Of a stretch of DNA of 15,255 bases, positions 7,256 to 14,781 are shown one piece after another. Every line of letters starts with the position of its first letter. Position 1 is the stretch's first letter. The notes beneath the pieces are model-generated. The model was not told where the DNA came from and did not search any database. It saw nothing but the letters and a program-made list of their open reading frames with translations. The stretch lies in NCBI RefSeq assembly GCF_946481155.1, contig NZ_CAMLMK010000069.1, positions 1 to 15,255 on the forward strand. Reading direction: 5' to 3'. This stretch comes from an uncultured Flavobacterium sp. Lineage in GTDB: Bacteria; Bacteroidota; Bacteroidia; Flavobacteriales; Flavobacteriaceae. A program made the translations under genes and the position numbers.

Positions 7256-8119
7256 ATGGTACAATACAACCCAAAAGACTGGATTACTTTCATTTTTAGA
7301 TTTCATAAAGCGGATACGTTCCGGCAATTGCTGCCGATGATGCTTTTTCTTGGTATTTACGCCGGAGTTGTTGGTTATCTCGAAATGGAATATTGGAAAC
7401 TGCCTGAAGATAGCCATGTAAAGAACATCGGCATCATGCACGGAATGCTGGGTTTTGTAATTTCCTTATTGCTGGCATACCGTACGAATACTGCCTACGA
7501 TCGTTGGTGGGAAGGCCGAAAAATGTGGGGAAGCCTGGTAAATAATAGCCGGAATATGGCTATGAAGTTGTCTGCGATTCTAAAAGATGAGCACGATAAG
7601 ATGTTCTTCAGGAAATTAATCCCCGGGTATGCTTCCATCCTTAACAAACACCTGAAAAATGAGGAAACCAGTAAAATGCTCTTCGACGGGCTGGATTTAA
7701 AAATCGATCATGAAAAACACCGTCCGAACCAGATCGCAAAAATGCTGTTTCAGAAAATAAACGATTTGTACGTATCAGGCAAAATCACCGGCGACCAGCT
7801 TATTATCCTGAACAATGAAATTCAGTCATTTACAGATATCTGCGGTGCCTGCGAACGTATTAAAAACACGCCTATTCCCTACTCTTATAGTGCATTCATA
7901 AAGAAATTCATTTTCTTCTTTGTCATGACGCTTCCCTTTGGATATGTATTCAGTTTAGGTTACTACGTAATACCGGTAGTGGTTTTTATATTTTACGTTT
8001 TAGCGAGTCTGGAATTAATTGCCGAAGAGATTGAAGATCCGTTCGGTAACGATGAGAATGATTTGCCAACGAAGAAAATTTCGGATAACATCAAGCGCCA
8101 CGTTGAAGAAATTCTTTAA
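7256..8119 (+). CDS. Bestrophin-family anion channel (UPF0187/YneE-like)
   Basis: A 287-aa inner-membrane protein of the bacterial bestrophin family; members form pentameric ion channels, with both anion- and cation-selective examples known in bacteria. Seen directly: a first membrane segment at about 25-42; a second at about 60-76, running into the signature AYRTNTAYDRWWEGRKMWG (74-92); a soluble helical middle; NTPIPYSYSAF at 204-214, the neck-type motif; two C-terminal membrane segments at about 217-235 and 238-255; and the conserved acidic tail IAEEIEDPFGNDENDLP at 255-271. Length is normal for bacterial members. The next gene begins 17 nt downstream, so the two are probably co-transcribed. 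The short gap to recG holds the ACTCATAATT repeats and no recognisable TAnnTTTG box. Ion preference cannot be read from the sequence. Confidence 0.95.
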   Translation: MVQYNPKDWITFIFRFHKADTFRQLLPMMLFLGIYAGVVGYLEMEYWKLPEDSHVKNIGIMHGMLGFVISLLLAYRTNTAYDRWWEGRKMWGSLVNNSRNMAMKLSAILKDEHDKMFFRKLIPGYASILNKHLKNEETSKMLFDGLDLKIDHEKHRPNQIAKMLFQKINDLYVSGKITGDQLIILNNEIQSFTDICGACERIKNTPIPYSYSAFIKKFIFFFVMTLPFGYVFSLGYYVIPVVVFIFYVLASLELIAEEIEDPFGNDENDLPTKKISDNIKRHVEEIL

Positions 8120-8136
8120 TTTTATAAGAAAAAGTT

Positions 8137-9162
8137 ATGCTAACAAGAATTTCAACCGTAGTGTGCATTTTGCTCACAGCCCTATTCTTCACCAGCTGCA
8201 ACGAACCTGCCGATAAAACTGTTTCAACGATTAATTATTACTTTAAGAAAAGTGATGTGCTGATTCAAACCGGTGGCGTTAAAGTAATTCCCATTCAAAC
8301 CCCGAAAGGGAAATTTAACGTATGGACCAAAACAATCGGGAACAATCCGAAAATAAAGGTCCTGCTCCTTAATGGCGGACCGGGCGCAACACACGAATAT
8401 TTTGAATGCTTTGAGAGTTTTCTTCCTGCGGAAGGTATAGAATTCATTTATTACGACCAGTTGGGTTGCGGGAATTCCGATAATCCCAATGATACTGCCA
8501 TGTGGGATTTAGGAAGATATGTTGAGGAAGTGGAACAGGTACGCAAGGCGTTGCATTTAAATAAAGACAATTTTTATTTACTCGGGCATTCGTGGGGCGG
8601 AATCCTTGCGATGGAATATACACTGAAATATCAAAACAATATGAAAGGCCTGATCATTTCTAATATGATGTCGGATGCGGTTGCGTACGGAAAATATGCT
8701 GAAGATGTTTTGGCGCCACAAATGAATCCGCAGGTACTTAGCGAAATCCGGGCGATTGAAAATGCTAAAGATTTCTCCAACCCAAGATACATGGAATTGC
8801 TCATGCCACACTTCTATGGAAAGCACATCTGCCGGATTCCTTTAAAAGACTGGCCCGAACCCATGAACCGTTCTTTCTCGAAAATGAACCAATCGCTTTA
8901 TGTCACCATGCAGGGACCAAGCGAATTTGGGATTTCAGGGAAGTTAGCCTCATGGAATCGTATGCCGGATCTGAAAAATATAAACATCCCAACATTGGTA
9001 ATCGGAGCCAAATATGATACCATGGATCCGAAACACATGGAACAAATGTCAAAATTAGTGCAAAAAGGAACGTATTTATACTGCCCGAAAGGGAGCCATA
9101 TGGCATTTTATGATGACCAGAAAACCTATTTCGACGGTTTGATTCCTTTCCTGAAAAAATAA
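8137..9162 (+). CDS. Lipoprotein-anchored proline iminopeptidase-family hydrolase (S33)
   Basis: A 341-aa alpha/beta hydrolase resembling the Bacillus coagulans-type proline iminopeptidases, which cleave N-terminal proline from peptides. Seen directly: a lipoprotein signal peptide with lipobox FTSC and acylated Cys predicted at residue 21, so the enzyme should be membrane-anchored outside the cytoplasm; the oxyanion-loop motif NGGPG at 79-83 (most relatives have HGGPG); the nucleophile elbow GHSWGG with S152; a GAKYDTMDP segment supplying the acid, probably D294; and the catalytic H321 in KGSHMAF. The triad is therefore complete. Acidic residues follow the Cys (NEPAD), which could help surface export in Bacteroidota, but this is weak. 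It lies 17 nt after the bestrophin gene and is followed by a terminator, so it is the last gene of the unit. Exact substrate is uncertain. Confidence 0.9.
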   Translation: MLTRISTVVCILLTALFFTSCNEPADKTVSTINYYFKKSDVLIQTGGVKVIPIQTPKGKFNVWTKTIGNNPKIKVLLLNGGPGATHEYFECFESFLPAEGIEFIYYDQLGCGNSDNPNDTAMWDLGRYVEEVEQVRKALHLNKDNFYLLGHSWGGILAMEYTLKYQNNMKGLIISNMMSDAVAYGKYAEDVLAPQMNPQVLSEIRAIENAKDFSNPRYMELLMPHFYGKHICRIPLKDWPEPMNRSFSKMNQSLYVTMQGPSEFGISGKLASWNRMPDLKNINIPTLVIGAKYDTMDPKHMEQMSKLVQKGTYLYCPKGSHMAFYDDQKTYFDGLIPFLKK

Positions 9163-9184
9163 GTCTGAACAAGCAACTATACTG

Positions 9185-9217
9185 AAACAGTTCGCCTTAA
9201 AAACGAGCTGTTTTTTT
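9185..9217 (+). terminator. Rho-independent terminator after the S33 hydrolase gene
   Basis: A stem of AACAGTTCG (9186-9194) with CGAGCTGTT (9204-9212), one G-T wobble, a 9-nt loop and a run of seven T (9211-9217). It closes the recG/bestrophin/hydrolase stretch. Confidence 0.8.
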
Positions 9218-9249
9218 ATTTTTATTTAGTCATAAAACCGCAAATTCCG

Positions 9250-9280
9250 CTGTATAAATTCAACACAATTATTATCTTTG
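9250..9280 (+). promoter_or_regulatory. Promoter of pheT (TAnnTTTG type)
   Basis: TATCTTTG at 9273-9280 is a full match to the Bacteroidota -7 consensus. CTG at 9250-9252, 20 nt upstream, is a near match to the -33 TTG. The box ends 23 nt before the pheT ATG at 9304. The terminator just upstream supports an independent transcript. Confidence 0.65.
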
Positions 9281-9303
9281 CAGACTCATAAAACGATACA
9301 GAA

Positions 9304-11733
9304 ATGCGTATATCATACAATTGGTTAAAACAATTCATAAAAATAGACTGGAATTCAGAGGAAACTTCGGCTTTACTGACTGATTTAGGTCTTGAAGTGG
9401 AAGGTGTTGACAAATTCGAAAGCCTTAAAGGCGGATTGGAAGGCGTAGTTGTTGGTCATGTGCTGACTTGCGTTCAACATCCTAATGCCGATAAATTAAG
9501 AATAACCACAGTAGATTTAGGGGATGGAAACGCTCCGGTACAGGTGGTTTGTGGTGCTCCGAATGTAGCTGCCGGACAAAAAGTACCTGTGGCGACTATA
9601 GGTACAAAATTGTATGATAAGGAAGGAAACGCTTTCGAAATTAAAAAAGGTAAAATCCGCGGGGAAGAAAGCCACGGAATGATTTGTGCTGAAGACGAAC
9701 TAGGTCTGGGCGAAGGTCACGACGGGATTATGATCCTGGATGAGAAACTCGTTCCGGGAACACCGGCTTCCAAAGTATTCAACATTGAAACCGATGAAGT
9801 TTTCGAAATAGGTTTAACGCCAAACCGCGCCGATGCCATGAGTCATTGGGGTGTTGCCAGGGATATCCGCGCTGGACTGACTCAGAAAGGCATCAACCAT
9901 TCGGAGTTAATGACGCCTTCGGTGAGTAAATTCAAAGTGGAAAAACGTACGCTTAAAATCGACATCAAAGTTGAAAACTCAAAGCTAGCACCAAGATATT
10001 GCGGTGTTACTATTTCAGGCATTACGGTAAAATCTTCACCAAGTTGGTTACAAAATCGTTTGAAAGCTATCGGCCTGACGCCAAAAAACAATATTGTTGA
10101 CGTAACTAATTATGTTTTACATGAATTAGGTCAGCCCTTACACGCTTTTGATGCGGCAAAAATCAAAGGAAATAAAGTCATTGTAAAAACGCTTCCGACA
10201 GGAACGAAATTCACTACGCTGGATGATGTAGAAAGAACGCTTCACGAAGAAGATTTAATGATTTGCGACGAAAACGGACCAATGTGCATCGCGGGTGTTT
10301 TCGGTGGCAAAAATTCAGGAGTTACAGAAAACACTACTGCTATTTTCCTTGAAAGTGCTTATTTCAATCCCGTTTCTGTTCGTAAAACTGCGAAAAGACA
10401 TACTTTGAGTACAGATGCATCGTTCCGTTTTGAAAGAGGAATTGATCCGACCATCACAGAATATGCAATGAAACGCGCCGCCCTTCTGATTCAGGAAGTT
10501 GCCGGTGGGGAAATCACTTCCGATCCAATCGATATTTATCCGAAGAAAATTGAGGACTTCTCCGTATTACTGCATTTCAGTACGGTTAATAAAATTATCG
10601 GTCAGGAAATCCCGAAAGAAACCATCAAGAAAATACTTGTTTCGCTTGACATCAAAGTGAACAGTGTTTCCGATGCCGGTTTGGGATTGATTATTCCGGC
10701 CTATCGCGTTGACGTTCAGCGTGAGATCGATGTTATCGAGGAAATTCTGCGTGTTTACGGCTATAACAACATCAATTTCACTACGAAATTAAACGCTTCG
10801 ATTTCAAATTCCTCGCGAACAGAAGATTACAAAATACAGAACATCGTTGCCAATCAATTAGCATCACAAGGCTTTAACGAGATGATGGCCAATTCATTGA
10901 CTTCGCCTGACTATGTGAAGCTGTCGGATAAATTAAAAGAAGAATTCAACGTAATGATGCTGAATCCTTTGAGTAATGATTTATCGGCGATGCGCCAATC
11001 GTTGTTGTTTAGTGGATTGGAAGCAGTATCCTACAATATCAACAGAAAAAATGCCGATCTGAAATTATTCGAATTCGGAAAAACATACCATAAAATGCCT
11101 TCGGGTTATAACGAGGTAAAACACCTGACGTTATTCGTAACCGGAAATCGTTTGATGGAAAGCTGGACGACAAGCCAAAAACCATCTGATTTCTTCTTAT
11201 TCAAAGGGTATATCAATGCTATTTTAGAGCGTATCGGTATTTCTAAAACAACAGCGCAGCCATTTGAAAATGACGTATTTGCAGAAGGAATGGCATTGAC
11301 AATTGGGAAGGAAACGATTGTGGAATTCGGAACCGTAAAAAAATCGATCTTAAAACACTTCGATATCAAACAGGAAGTCTTGTTTGCCGATTTTAACTGG
11401 GGAGAAATCCTTAAATTACTTTCTACAAAAATCAAATTTGTTGAGATTCCGAAATATCCGGAAGTACGCAGGGACTTAGCCTTGTTACTAGATTCCAATG
11501 TACAGTTTGAGCAGATTTATTCTATTGCGAAGCAAACAGAAAAAGCCTTATTGAAAGATGTTAATTTATTTGACGTGTATGAAGGCAACAACCTTCCGGA
11601 AGGCAAGAAGTCGTATGCTGTGAGTTTCACCATTCAGGATAGCTCAAAAACGCTTACAGACACACAGATCGACAAAATCATGAGCAAGCTGCAGCAGAAT
11701 TTTGAAAAAGAAGTAGGTGCTCAATTGCGATAA
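9304..11733 (+). CDS. pheT: Phenylalanine-tRNA ligase beta subunit
   Basis: The 809-aa beta chain of the heterotetrameric (alpha2 beta2) phenylalanyl-tRNA synthetase. The alpha chain (PheS) charges tRNA-Phe; the beta chain binds tRNA and edits misactivated tyrosine. Seen directly, in order: the N-terminal MRISYNWLKQFI; an EMAP-like OB tRNA-binding domain at roughly 42-155 (VGHVLTCVQHPNADKL, VCGAPNV); the B3/B4 editing region at about 215-395, ending in SFRFERG (F374 onward); a B5 domain at about 410-480; the catalytic-like core; and the C-terminal ferredoxin-fold anticodon-binding domain from about 712 (FVEIPKYPEVRRDLALL) to the end. Length is normal and no key block is missing. pheS is not in this window, so pheT is transcribed alone from its own promoter with its own terminator. 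Confidence 0.98.
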   Translation: MRISYNWLKQFIKIDWNSEETSALLTDLGLEVEGVDKFESLKGGLEGVVVGHVLTCVQHPNADKLRITTVDLGDGNAPVQVVCGAPNVAAGQKVPVATIGTKLYDKEGNAFEIKKGKIRGEESHGMICAEDELGLGEGHDGIMILDEKLVPGTPASKVFNIETDEVFEIGLTPNRADAMSHWGVARDIRAGLTQKGINHSELMTPSVSKFKVEKRTLKIDIKVENSKLAPRYCGVTISGITVKSSPSWLQNRLKAIGLTPKNNIVDVTNYVLHELGQPLHAFDAAKIKGNKVIVKTLPTGTKFTTLDDVERTLHEEDLMICDENGPMCIAGVFGGKNSGVTENTTAIFLESAYFNPVSVRKTAKRHTLSTDASFRFERGIDPTITEYAMKRAALLIQEVAGGEITSDPIDIYPKKIEDFSVLLHFSTVNKIIGQEIPKETIKKILVSLDIKVNSVSDAGLGLIIPAYRVDVQREIDVIEEILRVYGYNNINFTTKLNASISNSSRTEDYKIQNIVANQLASQGFNEMMANSLTSPDYVKLSDKLKEEFNVMMLNPLSNDLSAMRQSLLFSGLEAVSYNINRKNADLKLFEFGKTYHKMPSGYNEVKHLTLFVTGNRLMESWTTSQKPSDFFLFKGYINAILERIGISKTTAQPFENDVFAEGMALTIGKETIVEFGTVKKSILKHFDIKQEVLFADFNWGEILKLLSTKIKFVEIPKYPEVRRDLALLLDSNVQFEQIYSIAKQTEKALLKDVNLFDVYEGNNLPEGKKSYAVSFTIQDSSKTLTDTQIDKIMSKLQQNFEKEVGAQLR

Positions 11734-11756
11734 ATAAATTCATACTTAAAAATAAT

Positions 11757-11791
11757 AAATCCTGTAAGGCTTGCTTTGCAGGATTTTTTTT
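11757..11791 (+). terminator. Rho-independent terminator after pheT
   Basis: AATCCTG (11758-11764) pairs with CAGGATT (11779-11785), with further pairing inside the loop, followed by eight T (11784-11791). It lies 24 nt after the pheT stop. Confidence 0.85.
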
Positions 11792-11824
11792 GGCACAGCT
11801 CTATCTAAAAACTCAATGTTTCGC

Positions 11825-11855
11825 TTGATTTTTTATTCATAAATAGCTAACTTAG
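11825..11855 (+). promoter_or_regulatory. Candidate promoter for the 238-aa membrane protein gene
   Basis: TTG at 11825-11827 and TAACTTAG at 11848-11855 are separated by 20 nt, the Bacteroidota -33/-7 arrangement; the -7 box differs from TAnnTTTG at one base. The ATG follows 25 nt later, with a small palindrome between. Confidence 0.5.
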
Positions 11856-11858
11856 AGC

Positions 11859-11872
11859 ATGTTATAAAACAT
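11859..11872. repeat. Perfect short palindrome near the predicted transcription start
   Basis: ATGTT (11859-11863), spacer ATAA, AACAT (11868-11872) form a perfect inverted repeat. It sits directly after the candidate -7 box, where a repressor site would act, but palindromes this short also arise by chance in AT-rich DNA. Confidence 0.4.
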
Positions 11873-11880
11873 CATGAACT

Positions 11881-12597
11881 ATGTTACTTAAAAAGACAAA
11901 TATTCATGAGGAACTGATTTCGAAACGCAAGAGATCCGGCCATTTTACCGACCAGTTAGCATCGGTTAAAGCTTTATTGGCGGAAGATGAAATCAAAAGA
12001 GCTGAAATACGAACAAAATTGCGCTCCCGTTCAGAAACAACTGAAAATGCCTTTGTCTTTGATTTGCTTGAAACCGAAAGGATTTTCCATATCGATCAGA
12101 TAAAAACAACCTGTATTGATTTTAGACTTCGTTTTCTGGACAGTCATTTGTACAAAATCCCGTTTCCGGAAGAAGTTGTTTCCAAAATAAAAAACCTGGA
12201 GAAAACACACCAAACCCAACTAAGTGGGTTTAAGCTGATTGCGCCTTCCAAAGTATTCCAGTTAAAAAGATATGACGATCCGATTTTGTTTGTACCGATT
12301 GGAAACGATTACTATTACTTGATTCACAAATGGGGAAACGATTTGCATCCGCTTAGAAAATGGCTCGTATTGCCTTTTAGAAATTTAAGCAACCTGCTCC
12401 TGTTTTTCCTTCTCCTCAGTGCAGTCTGCAGCATGCTCTTACCTGAAAATTTCTACGGGAAAGCAGCACCAAGCACCATGCGGTTAATTTCCTTCTTGTT
12501 TATTTTCAAGTATTGGTGCGCAATCGGTATTTATTACGGGGTTTCGCATGGAAAAAACTTTAACACCGTTATCTGGAACAGTGATTTTGACAAATAA
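11881..12597 (+). CDS. Uncharacterised 238-aa protein with two C-terminal membrane segments
   Basis: I do not recognise a family. Seen directly: a charged, helical N-terminal part (residues 1-75, rich in Lys, Arg and Glu); a middle region (about 80-160) with a hydrophobic strand-like motif DDPILFVPIGNDYYYLIHKWG (132-152); then two hydrophobic segments at about 170-187 and 200-220 that can span the membrane as a hairpin, and a short polar tail. There is no signal peptide, so most of the protein probably faces the cytosol, anchored at its C-terminal end. An ATG 7 nt upstream at 11874 is in another frame and stops after five codons, so 11881 is used. A candidate TTG/TAAC promoter lies upstream, and the gene ends at a bidirectional terminator. 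It appears to be a single-gene transcript. Confidence 0.82.
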   Translation: MLLKKTNIHEELISKRKRSGHFTDQLASVKALLAEDEIKRAEIRTKLRSRSETTENAFVFDLLETERIFHIDQIKTTCIDFRLRFLDSHLYKIPFPEEVVSKIKNLEKTHQTQLSGFKLIAPSKVFQLKRYDDPILFVPIGNDYYYLIHKWGNDLHPLRKWLVLPFRNLSNLLLFFLLLSAVCSMLLPENFYGKAAPSTMRLISFLFIFKYWCAIGIYYGVSHGKNFNTVIWNSDFDK

Positions 12598-12630
12598 AAA
12601 TCCCGACTACCAGTAGCAATCGGGATTTTA
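12598..12630. terminator. Bidirectional terminator between convergent genes
   Basis: AAATCCCGA (12598-12606) pairs perfectly with TCGGGATTT (12620-12628) around a 13-nt loop. T-rich tracts lie on both sides, so it can end the 238-aa gene on the plus strand (right at its stop codon) and the T9SS protein gene on the minus strand. A close copy lies at 14751-14781. Confidence 0.8.
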
Positions 12631-13101
12631 TATATAATTTAAAAAAAGCTTACTTCTTAACAAACTTCGTATTAGAAGTTCCCTTATCAGAATTCACTTT
12701 TATAAAATAATTCCCTGATGCTAAACCGGAAATATCCACCTTAGAAACGTTTTGAGCCTTAGGCACCACCAAAACTAATTGCCCTAATTGATTGTAGATA
12801 TTTATTGAACTTACTTCGATTGTTTGTTTTGTTTCAAGGGTAAGCACATCATTTACCGGATTCGGATATAACATGAAATAGCTTGAGAAGCCGAAATCCT
12901 GATTGCTCAGCGCCGCAATTGTAGTTGTAGCAGTATTGGTCACAATTGGGAAGTTATAATCGAAATAAATATTAGCCGTATTACTGAACGTATCTCCGTT
13001 TACTAATGTCGGTTTCGTTTTAATCTTGAATGCCACATACCCGTCGTTATTGGCATCGTCAAAAGGAAGATTGATGTTTTCAAAGATAAACTCGACTTTA
13101 T
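12601..13101 (-). repeat. Tandem paralogous repeat, copy 1 (sorting-domain end plus terminator)
   Basis: This stretch aligns to 14756-15255 at a constant offset of 2154 nt inside the coding region, with no gap. It includes an 83-nt perfectly identical block, 12807-12889 against 14961-15043. Similarity extends past the stop codon into the terminator hairpin. Confidence 0.9.
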
Positions 13102-14689
13102 TCCCAGTAATATTAGTAACAAACGAATGGCTTCCTTTGATTGGCACTAAAGTAGCAATGTCAAATTTAGCAGTATCAATCATATCTTTCACTACAATAT
13201 TCTCAGCAGGGAAAGTTCCCGTGTTTTCAAAACGAATCATGTAATGCAAATACTTCCCTACTTCACTTGGTGCAATGGTTGCGCCTTGTAAACAGGTTTT
13301 ATCATTTGGATCGAATGAGTTTACAACAAGCTGTTTTATTCCAAATAAATTATTCTCAGGCGTTTCATCTGTTTCAAATGGAGAAACTTCAGCATACAAA
13401 GTCAAGCGATCACCACCATTCACCGGAGGAGTCTCCGTTGGTGAATTTAAGTTTAAAGTAGCTGTCACTTCTCGGGATTCAAAAGGCATAAGATTCGTAA
13501 AATCCCAAGAAATTGCATCTATGATTTGACTTGAAATTGCCGGACTTGCAGAAACAAAGTCAAAAATCCAATCATTAAAACGTAATGTAACTGAACCTGA
13601 TTGCGTTTGATTTCCTATGTTTTTATAAATCAGCTTATAAACTGCATCGAAGCCGGGTCTGGCCGGAGTAGTGGGCAATAATGTAATTTCTAAATCAGGA
13701 TGGGCACCATTTGCTGTAACGCAAAAGTTCTGATTTAAGGGACTGGATTGCGTTGGAAATGTAATATTTACCGTTAGAGGTGACACATTAAAATACGTTG
13801 GGTTTTCAAGAACAGGAGTTACTGTAAAAGTTCCTGCCTGAACTGGCAGACTGTAATGCCCTGAGGAGTTAAACACTACTACCCTATTGAAACCTGGTCT
13901 TGTTACTGCAATTTTTAAATCGGGGAAAGGTAAATCCGAGACATCACATCCATTACTGTTTAAATCGTAAGATGCATTTCCTTGCATTGTATAAAATGGT
14001 CCTCCCGGCACAAAGGAACAGTACGTATTTATATTGCAATTTGTTAAGCCATAATTTTGAGGATTACTTATAATGGGAGCCTCCTGCGTATCATCAACAC
14101 ATAAATAAACAAGATTTGAATTAAAATTCATCGATGTTTCATTGGCTCCATTTTTTAAATTGACATACTGCAATCCGGAACCAGAACAGGAAAAAGTACT
14201 TAATGACCTACAACTAGATAAATCTAAACTAGAGAGTGCGCTACTTCCCATACATTGTAAATTTACTAAATTAACCAGGCCATCCACGTTCACAGAATTT
14301 AATGTCGGATTTTGCGTCACACTCAAATAAATCAGATGGACCAGACTGGAGAAGTCATAGCTTACTATTCTGTTGAACGTGCAATCAAAATGCTCAAGAT
14401 TTGAGAAAAAATCCAATCCTTCCAGATTTGTGATATATAGATTCGGATCAGAATTTCCGATATTGTTGACATTTAAATACTTTACCGCTAAAGCTTCACT
14501 CACCTGTATCTGAGCATCATTATTGGCGTCGATTTTAAACCAATTTCCTGCCATATCTTTTGCAATCTGGTTACTGGGACTGGCCTGCAGAAGTTTAGAC
14601 TTAAAATTCACATCCGGAAAATTGATATTTTGCGCACTGACGCCGTTAAAAAGACCTAAGGCCAATACTAAAAAGTAAAATTTTTTCAT
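12650..14689 (-). CDS. T9SS-exported protein: LRR-like region, DUF7619-like domain, type A sorting domain
   Basis: A complete 679-aa secreted protein. Seen directly: a signal peptide at 1-19 (ends GVSA before Q); an EF-hand-like loop D54-E65 (DANNDAQIQVSE); an irregular leucine-rich-repeat-like region at about 68-200 (LEGLDFFSNLEHFDC, LSSLDLSSCRSL); a DLNSNGCD calcium-site-like motif at 242-249; a beta-sandwich region at about 330-450; a region resembling DUF7619 (SFDPNDK at 458-464, FENTGTFPAENIVVKD at 487-502, with FDYNFPIVTNTA at 576-587); and a T9SS type A sorting domain at about 605-679 (YPNPVNDVLTLE ... SGLASGNYFIKV). Family knowledge: the sorting domain directs export through the Por/Gld type IX machine and usually removal of the domain. 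A role in adhesion or surface binding is inference. A paralogue lies immediately upstream. No catalytic domain was seen. Confidence 0.92.
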   Translation of the reverse strand: MKKFYFLVLALGLFNGVSAQNINFPDVNFKSKLLQASPSNQIAKDMAGNWFKIDANNDAQIQVSEALAVKYLNVNNIGNSDPNLYITNLEGLDFFSNLEHFDCTFNRIVSYDFSSLVHLIYLSVTQNPTLNSVNVDGLVNLVNLQCMGSSALSSLDLSSCRSLSTFSCSGSGLQYVNLKNGANETSMNFNSNLVYLCVDDTQEAPIISNPQNYGLTNCNINTYCSFVPGGPFYTMQGNASYDLNSNGCDVSDLPFPDLKIAVTRPGFNRVVVFNSSGHYSLPVQAGTFTVTPVLENPTYFNVSPLTVNITFPTQSSPLNQNFCVTANGAHPDLEITLLPTTPARPGFDAVYKLIYKNIGNQTQSGSVTLRFNDWIFDFVSASPAISSQIIDAISWDFTNLMPFESREVTATLNLNSPTETPPVNGGDRLTLYAEVSPFETDETPENNLFGIKQLVVNSFDPNDKTCLQGATIAPSEVGKYLHYMIRFENTGTFPAENIVVKDMIDTAKFDIATLVPIKGSHSFVTNITGNKVEFIFENINLPFDDANNDGYVAFKIKTKPTLVNGDTFSNTANIYFDYNFPIVTNTATTTIAALSNQDFGFSSYFMLYPNPVNDVLTLETKQTIEVSSINIYNQLGQLVLVVPKAQNVSKVDISGLASGNYFIKVNSDKGTSNTKFVKK

Positions 14690-14707
14690 GAGGTAAATTT
14701 AGTGGTG

Positions 14708-14715
14708 CAAAAGTA
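14708..14715 (-). promoter_or_regulatory. Candidate -7 box for the 679-aa T9SS protein gene
   Basis: On the minus strand this reads TACTTTTG, a full match to TAnnTTTG, ending 18 nt before the ATG. A terminator for the upstream paralogue lies just beyond it, so this gene is probably transcribed on its own. Confidence 0.55.
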
Positions 14716-14750
14716 GGGAAAATGAGTAGGTGAAAATGAATTTTCTTATA

Positions 14751-14781
14751 AAAAATCCCGACTACAAACTGCAATCGGGAT
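14751..14781 (-). terminator. Terminator after the second T9SS paralogue
   Basis: ATCCCGA (14755-14761) pairs with TCGGGAT (14775-14781) around a 13-nt loop. On the minus strand the stem is followed by a T run. It is a near copy of the hairpin at 12598-12630. Confidence 0.75.

Noticed and set aside
12650..14689. Virulence internalin identity for the LRR-like T9SS protein
   Set aside because: Repeats are irregular and few, and the rest of the architecture is standard flavobacterial T9SS cargo; only a general surface role can be proposed.
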